A stretch of 64,000 nt of DNA, from contig NW_026570221.1 in assembly GCF_019649055.1 (NCBI RefSeq), positions 4,216,001-4,280,000 of the forward strand, in the 5' to 3' direction. The position numbers and the translations under genes are program-made. Below, one piece after another: positions 11,698 to 25,209 of this stretch; the stretch's first letter is position 1, and every line of letters begins with the position of its first letter. The notes beneath the pieces were generated by a model. It had not been told where the DNA came from. It ran no database searches and was given only the letters and a program-made list of their open reading frames with translations. This DNA comes from Paramacrobiotus metropolitanus (taxonomy: Eukaryota > Tardigrada > Eutardigrada > Parachela > Macrobiotidae).

Positions 11698-11970
11698 TTA
11701 TTTGTAGCAGTAGCAGAGAGGAAGAGGGGCGTGGCATCCAGCCAGCGGGGCTTTAAATCGCCGCTGGCAGAACGCCGTGCAGCGCGGATCCTTCTTGGAC
11801 CGGCATAACGGCGTCCCGTGCTCGTCGGTCTCGAACCCGGTTTCTAACATAATATGGCGTCGGATGCGGAGTGCGCTCATCCAGGATTCCCGTCCTCTGT
11901 CGGACGGCGCGACAAGGGACGCAGTCAACGTCAGTATTAAGATTGTAATGACAATGATGCGTTTCTTCAT
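11698..11970 (-). CDS. Defensin-like (CS-alpha-beta) secreted peptide precursor, copy 1
   Basis: A 90-residue precursor from the ATG at 11970; an in-frame ATG nine codons upstream is less likely because the signal peptide would be buried. After MKKR comes a ~17-residue hydrophobic signal segment, then a polar propeptide ending in an RIRR furin-type site. The C-terminal domain has six cysteines spaced C-x7-C-x3-C-x10-C-x6-C-x-C, which is the CS-alpha-beta pattern of arthropod defensins. This is the only one of four paralogues here with signal, propeptide and Cys domain in a single frame. A secreted antimicrobial-type role is inferred from the pattern only. An AATAAA overlaps the TAA stop at 11697-11702. 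Confidence 0.65.
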   Translation of the reverse strand: MKKRIIVITILILTLTASLVAPSDRGRESWMSALRIRRHIMLETGFETDEHGTPLCRSKKDPRCTAFCQRRFKAPLAGCHAPLPLCYCYK

Positions 11971-12187
11971 TGTCAACTCGTTTGAATAACCACGCACGTG
12001 AGAAATAAAAAGGTGAAAAAGGTAAAATTTTAAAACGAATTATAAAATCAAATCATAAAACGGAAATCATCCAGAACGTTAAACTAGCAGTGTATTTGTC
12101 GTTGCGAGCAAAAGCAGGCAAAGGTTGTGCAAAACGATACATTGTCGTGTAGGTTGCGAATTGTGTGGATAATCCTACCGCGCGACA

Positions 12188-12195
12188 TTTATATA
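12188..12195 (-). promoter_or_regulatory. Possible TATA box for defensin-like copy 1
   Basis: TATATAAA on the minus strand lies about 215 bp upstream of the ATG at 11970, in otherwise GC-richer sequence. It would imply a 5' UTR of roughly 190 nt or a short leader intron. Chance occurrence is quite possible. Confidence 0.2.
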
Positions 12196-12399
12196 GTCGT
12201 GTCGCACGCCGAGTGTCGTTGTGGTTAGTTTATCCGCTGACCAATGCCGGCAATTATATCTGTGCGCACGACGGATTGGCTAAACGCGCGGTGACGGAAG
12301 AAAGCGCGCCCCCGCGTGCGCTCAGAACGCAGTGTCGGCTGCACCGACTGAATTCACAGTGACGCTATTACGGTTATAAGTACAGTAATACCGGTGAAT

Positions 12400-15300
12400 G
12401 CGTCAGGCCAACCGATAAAGCGATAATAATGTCGGTTGCCGGTTACTCATTCAGCGCTACGCGCTTATCACTGCACTGACATAGTCATCACATACCATAA
12501 TAATATCAGGTATTTATTTGTGTTATTCCGGCACGGTAGCGAGAATATCCGAGGCCGCACGCACATTTGATGAATATTTAGTTAATAAATATCACCTTTG
12601 AATTCATATCACCGATTATTGCATTTAGGGAATGGAGAAATTCCCGACAAACTGGTCGGAATCCGGGAGAAACGTATAAAGGTTAGGTCGGGGTGCGGCA
12701 CATGTCCTTACAAGGACAATTGTGCTGCCGATTGACAACATTGCTCACCATCACCTGACCTTTGACAGCGACACAACGCAGGACCTCGGAATGGGCGCCT
12801 ATTGCCGCGTTGGTTGACCATTAGGATGTTTCCCTTCAGGGAGAATCTCTTTTTGTTGTTGTGATAAAGAAATGCCTCTTTCTTCGCATAAGAAAACATT
12901 AATATATCATGTCTGAGCTATTCTTCCAGGTATGTACTTATTTTTTCTTGCTGGTGAAACCGGCGTGTCAAGGTTTATCATCTGTGTGGTACTCCCGCAC
13001 AGCGCTGTACCGTATCAACCGCTGCATCGTCACTGAATGTACGAGCACACAAAAAATTTTTTGGCAGGCGGCCAGGAAACACATCTACAGAGTATGTTGC
13101 TTGTTCGGCAAGACCTGCCTGGACTGTTTATCAGCCACATCGCATGCGAGAATTGCGTTTCAGCCAAAGCAGCTGACAACATGTCGGTACAGGCGCAACG
13201 CGATACAACTAGTTTTCGAAATAAGGGGTCAGGTTAGCGGATGATATCGCTAGTGGCGTGCTGTGGTAAGAACGCTCGAAAACATTTTCTAAATTCCTGC
13301 GAAATATTTTGCCCCGGCCACCGCTGGAAGACTAACGGTGTAGAACATACAGCAAAGGGTACAAGTACGTACATCATGAAGGGAATAGCAGCAAGAGGAG
13401 AATTCCAACAGGACGACGAAGGTTACAAGCAGTATCATTGCTGCAGGATGCTGAGAGGGGCAAGACGGGTATCATTGTAGATCAACCTGGTTGGGTAAAC
13501 ATATGACCGATCAACCCAACGATATGGGACGGAAGATGGAAGTTGTTTAACGACGATTACTGCAACCGCCCTTGAAACGTTATGATGACATCCAGGCATC
13601 GATCGCACACTGGCCGATGGCAAAACGGATTTCTGTACATAAATAAGTGATCACCGAAACACCTTTCTGGCGACAGCAAGAATGCCGTAGATGTTGCCTG
13701 AAGGCGGTACGTAATTAAAAATCAGGGTCTAAATTCTTTTTTGCTATGAGTCCGGTCGGAATCCGACCGGACTCAAAGCCGTACAGTAATTGCGCTACTA
13801 GCATGATATCGGTAACAGAAGACTACATAACGCGGACATTCGCCAGCCAGTTCGCGGTTGAAAAATTTAAGAATACAATCTACAAGCTGTGGACATAAAA
13901 CGTCAGGACTGGGTTCGAATAAGGAAACACTGCTTTGTACGGGTACAATACGTGCAGTAGCCCATGCATCCAATTTTTGTACTGCGGCATTATGTGAAGA
14001 CTGCACACAAACTAGGCAACCGTTGCCAGCATACCGTTGCCGCATCGCATTTTTATATTAAAGAAAACTCCCGAATCTTTCCGACAGAATGAGCTGAACG
14101 CCGTCTTGCTGGCCGCACAATTGCTAGAAGAAATCAATTCAATAAAAATAGTGACTAGAATAATCTACTCTTCCGAAAATATACGACACAATAGACGCTT
14201 TACAAAATTTGTATTTTTTATGGCAGATTTTCTACAAACGCCGTAATGAATTGTTTGGAGAAGATTAAGGATTGCTGCTAATGAAAGTAGGCGCCTTCAT
14301 GGAACCGGTTAACCTGTAGGAAGGAAGAACATCGAATAGTATTAGTCATAACGTATGTGTACAAAACGTTTGGATAAGCGGATCTTACGCAGAGTCACTG
14401 AGTACTCCTTCCAAAGCTCTTGCGTACTCCGCAGTAACTTTTATAATATTATTATACTATTTTTAGGGACAATGCGGTACGCCTAATAAGTTTTACCTAT
14501 CAATTTTCCTTTTACTACCGGCCCGTATAAAAGCATGAATAACTGCAAAACTATCTTTAAAAAAAGACAGCCGTTCTCTCAAAGCTGGATCCAGAAAAAA
14601 GCGAACAAGGATTATTTATCTACATCGTCTAGTGACGAATGCAGTGGCCGCTTATGATCGTATAACAGTAACATAACATAGAAAACTTTTTTTAATGTAT
14701 AAATTTTAACTAATAAGTAGTATACCGGCGCTTGCGATCATTGTTATCTTGGCGGCCATTGCCCATTAAAATACGGACATAGAAAACAGTGCAGTGGCTA
14801 CAGCGCAGTATATTTTTTTCTGTAAATTGGGCTAAACCGCGCCCTCTCGACCATGGTAGATGAAGCGATTTGTTTATTGTGACTTATACTTATTGTTGCT
14901 CTGTCGTAATGCCAAAAATTAAACTTTTCCACAGTGAAGCCCGGTGACGCTTCCCTGGTAAGTAACGGAATTTATCGGGCGAATGTATTTGCGCTGTGCA
15001 TACTGCTTAGGCCAAAGCTATATGGCAAGATAAATTGTAAATATTAAGCAATCGTCACTGTCCAGCGGAAATCGCTGCCTGGCTGACGACAATACTAGCC
15101 GATTGGCATCGACATACTGCGCTAGCCTGGATTGCACAGCCAGCAACAGTTAAAAGCCTACAGCAACATGCAATTTACTGCAGGTTCTCACAGCGGCAAC
15201 AAGCGTCATTTCCGGTGCGATGCAGCAGTGATAACATTGACAGTCGCTGCCACTTTACCGTATTATTTTATGGTGAACTGCAACATAAAGCCATTGCCCA

Positions 15301-18300
15301 ACATTTGCGCTAGCTTTTCTGTTTTCTCCATCGATCTACCAATTTCTGGCGAATCGGATGCTGCGCACAGTTGAGTGTAGGCGGATTTGATTATTTATAC
15401 TTAATTTTATTCTTAATTCGATGTAATGTACATGAAATTCCGTCTGTGGAATCATTTATTATATTTGATTATTATGACATTATTATTCAGAAATCTGGTG
15501 TATCTGTACGCAGATTATCTGTGGATGTATTATAGGATTACACATTATGGCTGCGCAGCCGACCGCTATTTTGCTGCATTTGTTGACGGATTAACATCGC
15601 CATCGTCCAGTTTGTCGTTTATTGCCACGCCCACGACCCATACAGCATGATTTGGCCAGCATCCGGGATGCGTATATTTCTGCACTGGCCGTTGCACCGT
15701 TACTTTGCTTGGCATACGCCGTTCCAAAAAGAGCAAGGATTCAGGTATGACAACAAAGATAAAGGTTACCTTACAGATACAGAGTTTTTTTAAGCTTCTT
15801 ATTTGGCTCAAGTTTGGCTGTCTATTAGAGCTGCGCTACACTGGCGCGTTCGACGCTGACGATCCGCGATTGGTTGACACCTAAGCTTAGCTTAAACGCT
15901 GCAGTTGATATTATGGCGGCGACGGCGTGAGCGACATTATTATTATACATTGGTGCGCGCAGCGCCCTCTGGCGTAAATTTAGAATCGTTGCCCGTTTAC
16001 CGCGATGAACTAGCATAGACGTGCGTGCAGCCCGTTTCAGCGTGTGCACTAGTGCGTTGATGGCCGATATGTAGAGTACACGCTGTGGGAAAACGCAGCA
16101 ACTGACCTTTGCTTTTTCGAGGTTACGTTGGTTGCACTTGTGTACGCAGACTGGAACGCAGCGGAAATATTTGAATGCGTTTGCCGGTTGAACGTTATTG
16201 TACGAACCGCTGTTGCGGTACGCGGTGAACCCATACACAGCGCCAATTATTACGGGCACTAACCGTTTTCCATAATAAGCAGCAGCAGCTGCAGCTGCTT
16301 AACATATAAAGCAGCTGCAGAATAATTAAGCAGTAATAACATCAATAGTGAAACACTGATACGCATCTGTAGTCATCTTATTATTATTGTGCTTTACGGA
16401 AGTTTGTCTGCTTTGCAATTTAACAGTAAATTTTTAGTTGTATACCAGGAAACGGTTAAGTTTGTCAATTTATGTATCTGTATTTTCATGTATCTGTGTC
16501 TGTATTAAGTATGTGTTATTTACGCATAGAACTGTCAAATTTATGTATTCGTGTTTAGTTTACTACAGGCTGTAAAAGTTGTTTGCAGTATATACATTAA
16601 GAAACAACGCAGCTATTTTTTCTGTGATAGCATAATTTAAAGAAGGACAAATCTGCTGCCGTCTACAATTAGTCATTTTGCATCCTTTGCCGTCCATTGC
16701 CGTTCGTCCATGCGGCCTTTAAATTTTTCTGCGTCTTTTACTACACTGGATTGTTCTTGTTCCTGCGGAAACAAAGAATAATGCAACCGATGTACCAAAA
16801 ACCAGAATTTTTTGCTGATTTTCGGAAGTTCATAATCATGCCGTAGAGTGTTAAATAAATTTTGCAATTTTCGCAACTATTTTAAAAGCCTAGCCTTTTT
16901 CTCTGAATTTGTTTCAGGTTTGGATTTTCCCTCGGGTAAATTTTTGCTACTTGAACTTATTTACTTGGATCTGAATCATTATGGGTCGACCAGTTTTAAC
17001 TTCTTCTATATCAGCATTCTTATTCACATACATAATTATTTATAAATAGTGTTAATGTAGAATATAGCGGTAATATAACGCCATTGTGCATTCAGTTATT
17101 AATACAGAAAAACATGCAAAATATTGTACAGTGCAACCTACATTTCCGGGTTGTTCAAACCAGATCCATATTGCATATTAGGTGCTGTTATTGCACAAAC
17201 ATATCTATACCATCCAAAGAGGTTTAGTTCTTCTTTTACTACAAATCATTTAAACATTTACTATGTGTGCAGAATTCATATTCACTTGTGTGCAGAATGA
17301 TTCCAAATATATATGCTTACCTAAATTATGTAATACAGACTCTGTACAGCGCAGTACAAGGTAACCTGAAGTTACATAATTACTGTACTGCATTGTGTGA
17401 ATGATAGTACACCTGTATACGTATAATGCGTGTACTACGCATTAATTATCGTTACGTATGTTCACCTAATTTTGCGCGTTTATGCGTCGTAGTGTTGTTC
17501 TTTATTTTTCCATTTTACTTTTAACCCGATTTGTTCCATTACGGTACAATCCGATATAATCCTTGAAGAATTTCAAAATATTATTATTGTTAACTGGCCG
17601 ATTACCTTAAAATAAAGGAAGTGCTAAGAGCCTAAGACATACATATTGTACATATATGGCACTACGGACATGTACGTGTACATGCACGAGACCCAAGTAA
17701 TTTTCGTAACTTTTTGCGTTTTCTGATCGTACTCTTCAGCCAAACGAATGGTATACACTGCCGTGAAAGCTGCTTGTGCGTTCATTAGAGAGTTACATGT
17801 TCCAAAAATTTCATACCATTTAAGCGCGTCCATTTAAGTCCAGCAGTGTACGAACAACCTCTTATGAACCTTATCTTTGAAATTAATTATCAAAGAGCGT
17901 TCTTATGTCAAACCAGGGTTCGGGCATTTCTTACTTTTAAATGAATTTCAAAAATTTAAAAATTCTTTTAGAAGCTTAAAAAAATGGGTCAACTTTGGTT
18001 TGGTGTAAGAACGATTTTACATTAAGACACAGAGTTTTAACGCCACCGTACACCAATCATTTGGCATAATACAGTATGGCTAATCATAGAACAATGCAAA
18101 AAAATGTTTGACAGCTCAAAAGCGAATGCTTTCCTATATGCACACGAATCTGGTACCTTGTATCGGTTTACTTCTTTTAATCACAGCGTAGCAATTTTAA
18201 ACGTTTGCGTTATGAAGTTATGAATAACATTTCGAACAAGAAATCAATAATAGTAAAATGTTGGTATTCAGTTTATTGATAATACGTATGAGAATAACAG

Positions 18301-19170
18301 TATAAATAGGCTAATAGCGATCGTTCTTACTGTTAGTAATATTATAAGGCGCGAATACTACTCGTACATTTTCTATAATAATCTGTAACATGACTATCAT
18401 AAAATTATGTATTAAAAAAATAAAATGTCCCATAATAGCAATATTATTAATAATAATTATTAGTTGTAGTGTAGGTATTATACTAAATATACATATAGCC
18501 ATATATAACTATATAGCCGTATATTACAATGAAAGTTTTCATTTATCACGTTTTACTTTCGTTGCAGCATCATCCAGCCTCGCTAACTGGCTGCGTAAGT
18601 ACTGCCGATCCGTACCGATCCGTACTGATATCGGCGCACATCGCTTCGACGAAACGATGTGCGCCGATAGCCGAATGCGTGAGCCTGTTGGATCTATTGG
18701 AAGAATCTGCTGGTAGGATCTATTGGACCTTTGTTTTTGCGCTTTTAGCTTCCGTTCGCTGTGCGCAGTGCGCTGCCTATGTGTATCCTGTATGCGTTCG
18801 CCGGCAAAGCGGTTGTTGTGGTTGCGCTCGTTACTGTTGTGTTTTTGTCGTAAGGAATACAACGTACAGCTGCAGGACAATTAATTCTCCGTAAAATGTC
18901 CCGTAAATCTTATCAAATAGCGTAAATCTTGTGAATTTTACTCGTGATTTTCCAGATATAAGGTGTATGCCAGGGTAGCCAGGGATAGTTAAAGTCCAAA
19001 GCCGGCACTGTACTCTGTACGCAGATTCCCAGTAATATAGCGACTACGAAGAAATATTTATTCATCTTATATAACTACCATCAATCCCCAAAGAAGATAA
19101 AATTAATTAAATGTAGCTCACAGCGAAAAAGTATTCTGCTTGCTTATTTGATAAGCATATAATATCAAAT
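12400..19170. other. Long stretch with no supported gene
   Basis: About 6.8 kb with only short open frames. The longest (15825-16259, minus, 144 codons) has no recognisable domain and lies in sequence without coding-like bias. A hairpin sits at 18623-18665, with arms of about 15 nt containing CGGCGCACATCG. Introns or regulatory DNA of unseen genes could be here. Confidence 0.4.
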
Positions 19171-19186
19171 TGTTTTATATATATAT

Positions 19187-19380
19187 AGGGGGAAAACTAA
19201 ACGTGTTCCACCGTTTCCGGCTACTGCTGCCGTCACCCGGCTGGAGTTTTACGTTGTGGCTGAACATGGCGCTTATGTACCGCGCCATATTTAACCATAT
19301 GTATTGCCGTAACGACACACTCCAGGCGGGTGACGGCAGCAGTACAGGGGAACCGTGGAACACGCTTAGTTTTGCCCCCT
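19187..19380. mobile_element. Palindromic MITE, copy 1 (AGGGGG termini)
   Basis: A 194-bp element with long inverted termini: it begins AGGGGGAAAACTAAACGTG and ends CGCTTAGTTTTGCCCCCT. Inside is a core also found at 39.6 and 25.0 kb (GCTGCCGTCACCCGGCTGGA ... CTCCAGGCGGGTGACGGCAG). It lies between TA-rich tracts, so the target duplication is ambiguous. It has no coding capacity. Confidence 0.8.
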
Positions 19381-19384
19381 GTAT

Positions 19385-19412
19385 ACGTATATATATATAT
19401 ATATATATATAA
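19385..19412. repeat. TA dinucleotide microsatellite
   Basis: A run of about a dozen TA units directly beside the MITE. A shorter TA tract lies on the other side near 19174, so the MITE appears to sit inside a TA array. Confidence 0.85.
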
Positions 19413-19999
19413 TATGTATATGCATTGTGTTGTAATTTCGTGCACAGCCGTGCATTCAACGATTGTTACATTATAGTAATTTTAAGCGCATTTTTCTGTT
19501 TTCTAATTATTTATTGAACGCTTTTTTTCAATCGTACTGTCTTCATTAAATAATATGAGCTATTTATTTATGCATGATTCAGTTGTACGTAGATATATGT
19601 ATGTATGTACTGCAGTGTTTGACTGCAGTGATAGCATCGTTAAACTATCAGTAATGCTGCTAATTTTCCGATATGGCCTCGTGTGTCGTTTCCTTTGTAC
19701 GTATATGCATTCAAGTACATTCAGGCGGCATATTTATTTCCCATTTGAAAACTGATGTAGTTTTTTTTAAGAAACTACCTGATAAGCGAATCAAAGAGTA
19801 GCTATAAAGTTAAATTCAGTTTTTTTGTCGCACTTCCCGTTCCCAGTTTTATTACAGCACAGCTTTAGCCGGTGAATTTTTCCACAACGAAATGACCCCC
19901 TAACCATGCTTAAATGTTTTAACTAACATACAGAGTAATTCTAATATCAGCCTAGAGTAGAATAATGGCAGTGTGCAGTTTATGTGACCTTAATAGCAG

Positions 20000-21150
20000 A
20001 ACACACTATTATTAATCAATATCACTGCATTGGGTTTGATTAGCTCTATGCTGCTTATTGAAACCAGGATTCCGTGTTTTGTAGCGGTTCAAGAATGACA
20101 CGTCATCCAACCTTGCGCTTTTCAAGGTCATCCTGGCAGTCACAACGCGGCGTGGAGCCGATGCATGCTCCGTTGTCGAAGCCGCGACCACGGCAGTACT
20201 GCTCACACCAGCTCTCCTGCTCCTCCGGCTCATCCTCACTGCACAGATGGAGGTTGGTCCCGTTGATGCGGCCGTAAGTGGCCATGGGGGTCACGCGACG
20301 GACTACCCGCTGGCGGCGTAGCGTGTCCAGGATCAGCCACTTTTTAATGGTAGCGGGCGGCGTCTTCTCCTCATCCAGTACCACCGGAAATCCGCTCGCT
20401 TCATCCATATCCACGATGAAGCGTCACCGTGACTAAGATTAATGCCAATTCCGACAGCATCCCAATGAAAAGTCAACACATTGCACCGGTAAATGCAACA
20501 ACACTGTAAGCGCTCATTGCAAAAAAGTAGAAAGAAAATTCCGCGCATGTACGAACTGCGAAAATTCAATCGAGGAACCGGGCAATTTTAACAGCGTCGC
20601 CCATCGCCATATTAATCGAGTCAACTTTGACTAATTATGAGCGGGATGAACTGGGTTCGTGCGGGGTTGCGTAGAATTTAGGAAAAATTTGTAAACAAGA
20701 GAATTAGCTGAAGAACTCGGTGATAACTAATTAAGCGCGGTTCGCCGGTATTCCTCGTTTCGGTTTTAAGCGGAAAGCTTGGAAATTCCGAAGGTTTACC
20801 TTGCTCATGATATGGTGTAGAGGGGCGGTGCCTAACGGCGCGATGTATAATATATACGGATACCGGAGGACTGAAGAAAACTGAACGAATCTGTTGTGTA
20901 GCCAATGGTAGAGGTTTTCTCAACGTATACTTCTACAGTAAAAATCAGGACGGTTTACGTTCCCGGTAATAACACTGGCGATACCGGCGATAATTAGCTG
21001 GACTGGCCACAATTACCAAGGAGCTTGTTATGTAATGACGCTGACAGTGCCCTTTGATCCTAAAGGCGTGGCAATTTGTGGTTGGATGATGGATGGCGCA
21101 ACCGTCGTACTAGGTGAAGTCATGGTTAATAATATTACATCATAAAATTA
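20000..21150 (-). repeat. Segmental duplication, unit A
   Basis: This segment carries defensin-like copy 2 and its upstream DNA. Landmarks far upstream of the gene recur in the same order in 33250-34500: AGAAAATTCCG, ACTCGGTG.TAA.TAATT, GGCGATAATTAGC against GGCACAATTATC, and GATGGCGCAAC. The shared DNA thus extends about 1 kb beyond the coding region. Divergence is substantial, so the duplication is not recent. Confidence 0.65.
20103..20470 (-). pseudogene. Defensin-like precursor, copy 2, signal and Cys parts out of frame
   Basis: The open frame 20103-20414 encodes an acidic propeptide, a basic processing stretch (RVVRR) and a domain with cysteines spaced C-x11-C-x3-C-x9-C-x6-C-x-C, ending KRKVG. 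It has no ATG at its left end and no signal peptide; a TGA closes the frame about 10 nt further upstream. DNA resembling the signal-peptide region of copy 4 lies immediately upstream (to about 20470) but in another frame, with small insertions relative to copy 4. The copy is either a frameshifted pseudogene, an unrecognised short intron, or an assembly indel. The Cys domain itself is undamaged. Confidence 0.55.
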
Positions 21151-21199
21151 AATGATTATCGTTAAAAATTGTGTGCACTTCTCATGATACCAATGTACA

Positions 21200-24100
21200 A
21201 ACTAGTAAATTATCACTTTGGGACTTCAGTGCTGTTTTCGTTGCACTGGGAAGCCCTGATTAACTGATGAACGGTACTACAATATATGTCCAAGCAAGAT
21301 GATAATTTCCTTCATAAAAGTACACGTAGTGCATTTTAAGTGCGAAGCTGGCCACTACATTGCAATCATCGCATTAATAATTTAATTCTATGGTGAAATA
21401 TTATGATAAAAAAATTCGATTGATAGTTTTTCTGATTATGCGATAGATATGTCTAAATATTATTAATATTGACGTACTGTGCAACAGCCAAGCCAGACGG
21501 TCCTGGACTATGATCAATGTATGCAGTGCAGTCACTATCCTGTGGTCTAGTATTTGGGGTATTTTGTTTAACAACAAATCATCGCGTGCGGCTCGCCTAT
21601 AGGCCAAAGTATCTGTCTCGTCCACGCTGCAGATGTCTTTGACAATGTCATTTTATTACTATCAAGTGCCTACTAATACCAATGTTAACATCATGTGCAC
21701 AGTTGGCTAGGTCGTCTGATTTTGGAAGCACACTCTATCATCTTCACTCCTGCTCCTACAGTAATGTTGTGATGCTCGTAGCGCGTGGAGCAGGTGATTG
21801 CGGTAAAAGATGGCCACTGGGATAAACCGCATGCAGTACACCGCCAATGCCTATCTTTGTGCGTTATGCATTATATTGAGTTGTACTGCTTGCCGTCACG
21901 ATTGGTTCGTCTAGTTTGCGGCTGCCACTGAATCTTCAGTTGCAATTATTATGGTATTTATCAGTACAGTATGCTACAAAGCCTCCATTATAATTCGTTT
22001 TCATGCGATGATGTGTACTCTGCAACAAATGTCGTGTGAGTAATAAGAAGTTTTCACGCTCACGGGCAACTGTGGGACAGTTTTGATACGTGCGTGTTTG
22101 TAGGTATCCTTCGTAAAAGAATTTCCGTACAGTACTCGTATATATGTACAACGGTATTTTTGATTTCTTGGTTTCTGTGGTACCCATTGCCGCTTTTTCT
22201 TTAAACACATGTTACTAGCATAACTTGCTACAGCCGCATTTGTGGTAATGCTCTCTTAGCTCTCTAATTAGAGAAATCTCTTGATAAATGCCCATCTGAA
22301 GTTTGTGAGTTTCGCTTGCGTTAGAATCTGTTTTGGCTTTCCGAGCGTCCTTAGGGCGCTTCGCACCGTGTAGTAACTGGAAGTGCATTGTGGCACTGCG
22401 GTGACTTTTTGTTGCCCATGTCTGTCTGCATCTGTTAATTGTCCCTGAAAATTGTGTGTAAGGTACCGAGATACCAGCATCAGCAAGAGCAAGCTTATCG
22501 TGGCTTTATGACTACCTGCAACTACTACTACTAACTACTATTGTAACTACCTGAAATACGAGTTTGGTTTACTTGAATGTTTGTGCTTAAGAGAAATGCC
22601 TAGAAAATTCTGAACGTTGTCGAATCGACAAGCGGGGAACATTTGACAGCAAGTTACGTAAATAAATACAATCTATGAACATTGGGAGTTGGGACAGTGT
22701 TGGTAAATAATCTTTACTCGAGTTGCTTCTTGGTATTGAGCGCTTCGAGAGAGCGCTCAGCCGAATAGGCTGGAAACGGGTACAGGGTTACCAATCCAGG
22801 TATTAGCAGAAATCGACCAGGCACCGGATCACAGGACCTGTTTAGTTGATTAGACAATGAGGTCGTGCCGTACATAAGGACGAAAGAAATAAGCGAAACC
22901 GAGGGAAAAGGAAAATTTATATCCAAACGTCCTACAGCAAGCGTATTTATGACATACATATTCGCAGTAAGTTTCTGACAAGCTGGATTTGGCGTTGGTA
23001 CAATAAGTAACGTTAGTGTTTACCTGCCGTGCAAAAGGTCACCAAATACTATCACTAACGTATTGCGAGATGCAGAAAATTTCACGTCCTTCTTTTGTAC
23101 GAACTGAATTTCGTTAACAGGTAGTGTTTAAATGTAGCTGCAGTTTTGTTGTGTAGCATTTGCATCCTACGAGACTGAATACCCGTGCTTTCACAATAGT
23201 CCTTGGTTGTAAAGGACAATTGCATGACTCACGTTGTACGAGGCAGCTAATGCAGTAACGTAGAGCTGCTTGGATTTGTCACCAGGAGAGACAGTTCGAT
23301 TGGGTTGGGCAAAAGCCAGTGCAATAGTGAATTGACGGCTGTTGAAATATCTCTTTTCGCATTTCCTCGCGATGTTAAAACGATGGGCCGAAGCGCATCA
23401 TTTCCGCTGTCATTGCTTCGATACCATCCCTCAAATGACGTAAAATATGAGTTTCCGGTGTTTCCCAGCTGTATAAATACTGCTCCCACATGCCAACTTA
23501 GACAAATTTGCCATTTGAGTGTACTATATTGTTGCGAGCTCTTCTTCGCTTCTATATTTACTGCGAATCAGGATATGGGAATAACCCGGCTAATTAGCTG
23601 CATATGCGCTGATGCCAGATTAATATCCGGCAGATTTGTGTGCCAATGACAAATGCCGCTACTACTTTCTGGATGTCTCCGTGTTTCGGCTCTTGCCTAT
23701 GGATACATTGCTTATGGAATTCTTAATACTATTATCTACGATTAACAGTGTCGATTACTCTATTGCATATTGCAAGGGGATTTAAAAACGGCTGGTTTAC
23801 TGTTACTGTCGCTCTGATGGATCGCTCTTGCCTGATTCCGTGTCATAAGTTACGATCGCAACTAATCAATGATCAGCGTTTAATTTCTACAAAAGCAAAC
23901 GATAATTATTATAAACGATTGTTATTACAGCTAACGATTATTTTCTTTGGCATTCAGCAGCGCTCATGCTGTCAATCAAACTGTAATACGCCGCGCGTGA
24001 ATCATTGTGTTAAGACGAATCAAGAAAGCCAGGTAAGCGACGTGGCCAAAGGTCAGTGAAATTCATGTTGTTATCGCATTAGCCGCATTAAAAGGCTACA

Positions 24101-24960
24101 TTAACCATACTCTGTAAGTGAATGCTTTGTATAATGTACGCACTCATCGCTCATGTACGTTCATGTACATGAACCATGTACGCTCATGTGTTGTATAATG
24201 TACGCTCATGTACATGAACCGTACATGTACTACTAAGTATGAAAAAGTGATGCATTCCCAGTTCCTACCTTTTTCCTACATTGATCGGAATGTGGCAGAC
24301 AAGATAACATGACTAACTGCGTAGGAATGTTCAACGATGATCAGCTGCTGCGTAGTCTCGCATTCAGATTGTCAGCAGCTCTTAAGGGAAGTGACCCAGC
24401 ACATGGTGCCAAATTTGGGTGCATGTCCGAAAACTTCCGCTTGATGTGTATAGATCGGCGTGAAAAACGCTTGTGCGCGCAACTTCCGTTTGGGAAGTTA
24501 TGACTGTAAGAAAACTCAAGAAAAGTTTAAACGTAGATAAAAGCTCTCATTAGGACCGATCAAATGTTGCGTGAAAGTGCGCATAAGCATCAAGAACATT
24601 TTGACACGGAACCCGAATTAAGGCATTTGTTTTCGATTTTAACATTCTGAATGTCATTTCAAATTCGAAACGATTACCGAAACCCGGTTTTAAAACAATC
24701 CTCATACTTACTTACGTCCATGTTCGGGAAGAATTTGAGGATGCATTGGTGTATAACGAGACTTTTGGTGCATGCGTTTAAACCGATAATTCACCAACCG
24801 CCAGTTGTTGCGTACAAACGGTTTCAGACCAATGGTTTGCAAAACATTTGGCTGTAAAAAGCAATAAAAAACCGCAAAAAGCCCTTGAGACTGCACAAAG
24901 ACAAAATTTCCCGTGTATGTACACGAATTAGATACCATGTACCGGGTCACTATGTACCGG
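21200..24960. other. No supported gene
   Basis: Only short open frames without domains. Near 24120-24240 a stretch repeats TGTATAATGTACGC and TCATGTACATGAACC in two close copies, a small local duplication with palindromic GTACATGTAC. Confidence 0.4.
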
Positions 24961-24986
24961 GTACTAGCAAAAGCAAATAATTATAA

Positions 24987-25200
24987 GAGGGGATGTCAGT
25001 AGCTCACCTAGATAATCGCTGTACTTGTTGCCGTCAGCCGGCTCGAGCATGAGGTTGTGGCTATACATGGTGGCTATGTACCGCGCCAGATTTTGCCATA
25101 TGTATTGCCGTAACGACGGTAACGTCACACTCCAGGCGGGTGACGGCAGCAACACAGGGGATTATCTAGGTGCGCTACTGACATCCCCTCGTATTATTTT
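24987..25200. mobile_element. Palindromic MITE, variant with different termini
   Basis: A 214-bp element whose core matches those at 19.2 and 39.6 kb (TATGTACCGCGCCAGATTTT, CATATGTATTGCCGTAACG, CTCCAGGCGGGTGACGGCAG). Its outer ~30 bp on both sides are unrelated to theirs: it starts GAGGGGATGTCAGTAGC and ends with the inverted complement (GCTACTGACATCCCCTC). Confidence 0.8.
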
Positions 25201-25209
25201 TTAATCGGC

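Noticed and set aside
15825-16259. 144-codon minus-strand open frame
   Set aside because: No domain, signal peptide or homologue is recognised, and overlapping frames of similar quality exist.
18529-18894. 121-codon plus-strand frame with several cysteines
   Set aside because: Cysteines are irregular, it overlaps a minus-strand frame of equal length, and a hairpin lies inside it.
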